The notes beneath the pieces were generated by a model. The model searched no databases. It was not told the DNA's origin and was given only the letters and a program-made list of their open reading frames with translations. This document shows, one piece after another, positions 57,781-60,000 of a stretch of DNA of 60,000 bases. The position numbers and the translations under genes were made by a program. The DNA comes from Neocallimastix lanati (nom. inval.) (taxonomy: Eukaryota > Neocallimastigomycota > Neocallimastigomycetes > Neocallimastigales > Neocallimastigaceae), in NCBI GenBank assembly GCA_016946835.1, contig JACVTC010000012.1, forward strand, positions 1,081,501 to 1,141,500, read 5' to 3'. The first letter of the stretch is position 1. Every line of letters begins with the position of its first letter.

Positions 57781-59096
57781 TTATTAATATTAAAGTTATA
57801 TTAAATCTTTTTTTTTTATTTTTTTAATTTATTTGGAATTTATTGATAAAATTTTATTATTTTTTAAAGTTTTATTGATCTTGTGTTCCATTGTTTTAAT
57901 ATATTATTCTTGAAATAATAAACATATTCATATTTATTACTATTTGTGGAAATCATTTTAATAGTTTTGTAAGTTTTTATTTTAATCATGTTCCTAAATA
58001 TTAAAATAGATCTATATTTATTTATTTTTAGTATATTTAATAAGATTTTACTTTTCATATTACAATATTATTAACGATAAATGATAATCTTATTATTGTT
58101 GGAAAATAAATATATTATTATTATTGGAAAATAAATATCTTTTTTCTATAAGTTTACTCTATATAAATATCATAATACCAAAAAGATTTATTGTAAAAAA
58201 ATAAAAATTTTATTTTTTATTTTTATTTTTTTTTTTTTTATTTATTACTTTAGTACTTTTAATTCGTAATTATACTTTGAATATTCATTATTATCCTTTT
58301 TTTTTAATGTTAATATCAAATATTAATGTATAAAGGAATGAATCTTTCTAATAAAAAAAAAAAAAAAATTCATTAAAGTAATCAAATACAATATTATAAT
58401 TTCTATCCGTCGAATTTTTTTTTTTGTAATTATATAATCATTAGGAATAAAAACTTTTTATTTTTAAAATTTCTAATAAATACACATAAATATAGATAAA
58501 TCAATTATTTAATCAATATGAATATTAAATGGTATAAAAATAATAAATTCTTCAAGTTAAAATAAAATTAAATAGTTTTTTTTTTTATTTGTTATTCCGT
58601 TTATTATATTAAATAAGAAATGATTTATTAATTAATTTTATTTTTTTTTTCTTGTTTTACTATATTAAGTAATAATTAAATATAAATATAATTTATTAAT
58701 TATTTAAAAAATTTACCTTTTTTCCTTGAATTTAAGAAAAAAAAAATTCATTCTATTATTAACTATAATTGTTATTATATTTATTATATTTAAAAAAAAT
58801 AATTTTATTTATTATATTTAAAAAAAAATTATTATATTTATTATATTTAAAAAAAAAAAAAAAGTTAAATAAATAGCAATGGAATATTAACAATAGATTA
58901 ATTTTTCTCTTACATTCATTAATATAATTTTATTAATTTGATATTTATTATTTATTATTTAATATTTAAAGTCTACCACTACAATGTTCATTTAATATTA
59001 GTATTATTAATATTTTGAAAATTTAAATAGAAAATTAAATTTTACCATTATTAAAATTTTATTATAATAAAAAAAAAATAAATTAAAATAAATAAT

Positions 59097-59196
59097 ATTT
59101 ATTTCAATTTATTTCAATTTATTTCAATTTATTTCACTTTATTTCAATTTATTTCAATTTATTTCAATTTATTTCACTTTATTTCACTTTATTTCA
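59097..59196. repeat. Decamer tandem array
   Basis: Ten copies of ATTTATTTCA, three of them with C in place of the first A. The period is exactly 10 bp. Confidence 0.92.
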
Positions 59197-59704
59197 ATTT
59201 TTTAATTATTGTATTTAATACAATGAATTTCCTAAAGCAATAAAATATCCAATTATTATTAATTAAAATTTAAAATTAAATGGAACAAAGGATAAAAATT
59301 TTTTAAATAAAACTCATTAATAATATGAATTATTAAAAATAAAACAAGTCATTAATATATATATATATTTTTTAATAAAATTCTATTAATAAATTTATTT
59401 ATAAATTTATAAATATATGAATTTTATACTAATAGAAATAAAATTCACATTATTAAATTTTATTTTTAAAATGATATAAATTATATTATTTATTATTTTA
59501 TTTTATTTCTTTTTAAATTGAGTTTTGAAAATAAATAATTTTTAATTATTAAATAGTAAATATTTATTTCTTATTAATATTAAATTTTTATTAAATATAA
59601 TAAATTATATAAATAATATATTGTTTTAATATAAAATAAATTTTTAAATTTCATTTCATGGAGAATTATTAATTAACTTTCTTTCTTTCTTCTTTTTTCT
59701 TTCT

Positions 59705-59745
<41 letters not shown>

Positions 59746-60000
59746 ATTTGTTTATTCATAAATAAAGCTTTTTCCAAGGAATTTAATTTAACTATATTAA
59801 TAAAATATTCATATGTCTTATTTAATTCAATATAGCTTCATTTAATAAAGACTTTATTTATATTTAAAATCTAAAACTTATTAATTTATTTATTAACTAT
59901 TATTATTATTTTTTTCATTAATAAAAAAAATTAATTATTATTAGTATTATAAATTAATTATATTATTATATAATTTATAATTAAAACAAACTATATTTAA

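Larger units (their letters stand above)
57170..60000. other. AT-rich spacer to window end
   Basis: No gene recognised. It contains the copy-B upstream element (57482-57536), an (AAT)n array at 57748-57776, (ATTATATTTATTATATTTAAA)-type repeats at 58772-58860, the decamer array at 59097-59196 and a long T run at 59709-59744. The minus-strand open frame at 57864-58058 has no recognisable features. Confidence 0.65.

Overview
The window is an extremely AT-rich eukaryotic nuclear segment. It has small introns, Asn/Lys-rich proteins and long A/T homopolymers. Four host genes point together to an anaerobic gut fungus (Neocallimastigomycota): two secreted proteins built from fungal dockerin (CBM10-type) modules, a CotH-kinase secreted protein, a bacterial-type sugar-binding domain fused to a class C GPCR, and a kinesin-2 motor as expected in a fungus with flagellated zoospores. 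The assignment is inference from gene content; no rRNA or other marker is present.

The left half (about 1-30,900) is a nested graveyard of transposable elements. It holds: a tRNA-derived SINE (411-853) with a perfect 15-bp target duplication; two related gypsy-type LTRs (869-1725 and 3442-4269); a complete but decayed Ty1/copia element (4723-10769) with 5-bp target duplication, paired LTRs, polypurine tract and a primer site complementary to the anticodon arm of tRNA-Lys(CUU); a Gag-only LTR retrotransposon (10833-14295) with no pol gene; a broken minus-strand Ty3/gypsy element (about 15120-24437); and, inside its protease region, a 4.6-kb MULE DNA transposon (16877-21486) with an intact transposase, inverted repeats and an 8-bp target duplication. 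The gypsy elements and the Gag-only element share one primer binding site, which suggests the pol-less element is moved by the gypsy family. From 24.4 to 29 kb there are further minus-strand gypsy LTR and leader relics.

The right half (31-60 kb) holds host genes separated by simple-sequence spacers: CotH (+, three exons), a SET/MYND methyltransferase (+), a five-exon GATA zinc-finger gene (-), a kinesin-2 gene (+, four exons), a sugar-binding class C GPCR (+, five exons) and two tandem paralogous multi-dockerin surface proteins (-). In the kinesin and GATA genes the first coding exon is only ATG or ATG plus one base. The surface and secreted genes (CotH, GPCR, dockerin pair) fit a theme of sensing and binding plant polysaccharide or anchoring cellulosomes at the cell surface. 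Exon models were made by eye from splice signals and reading phase; transcripts would settle them.
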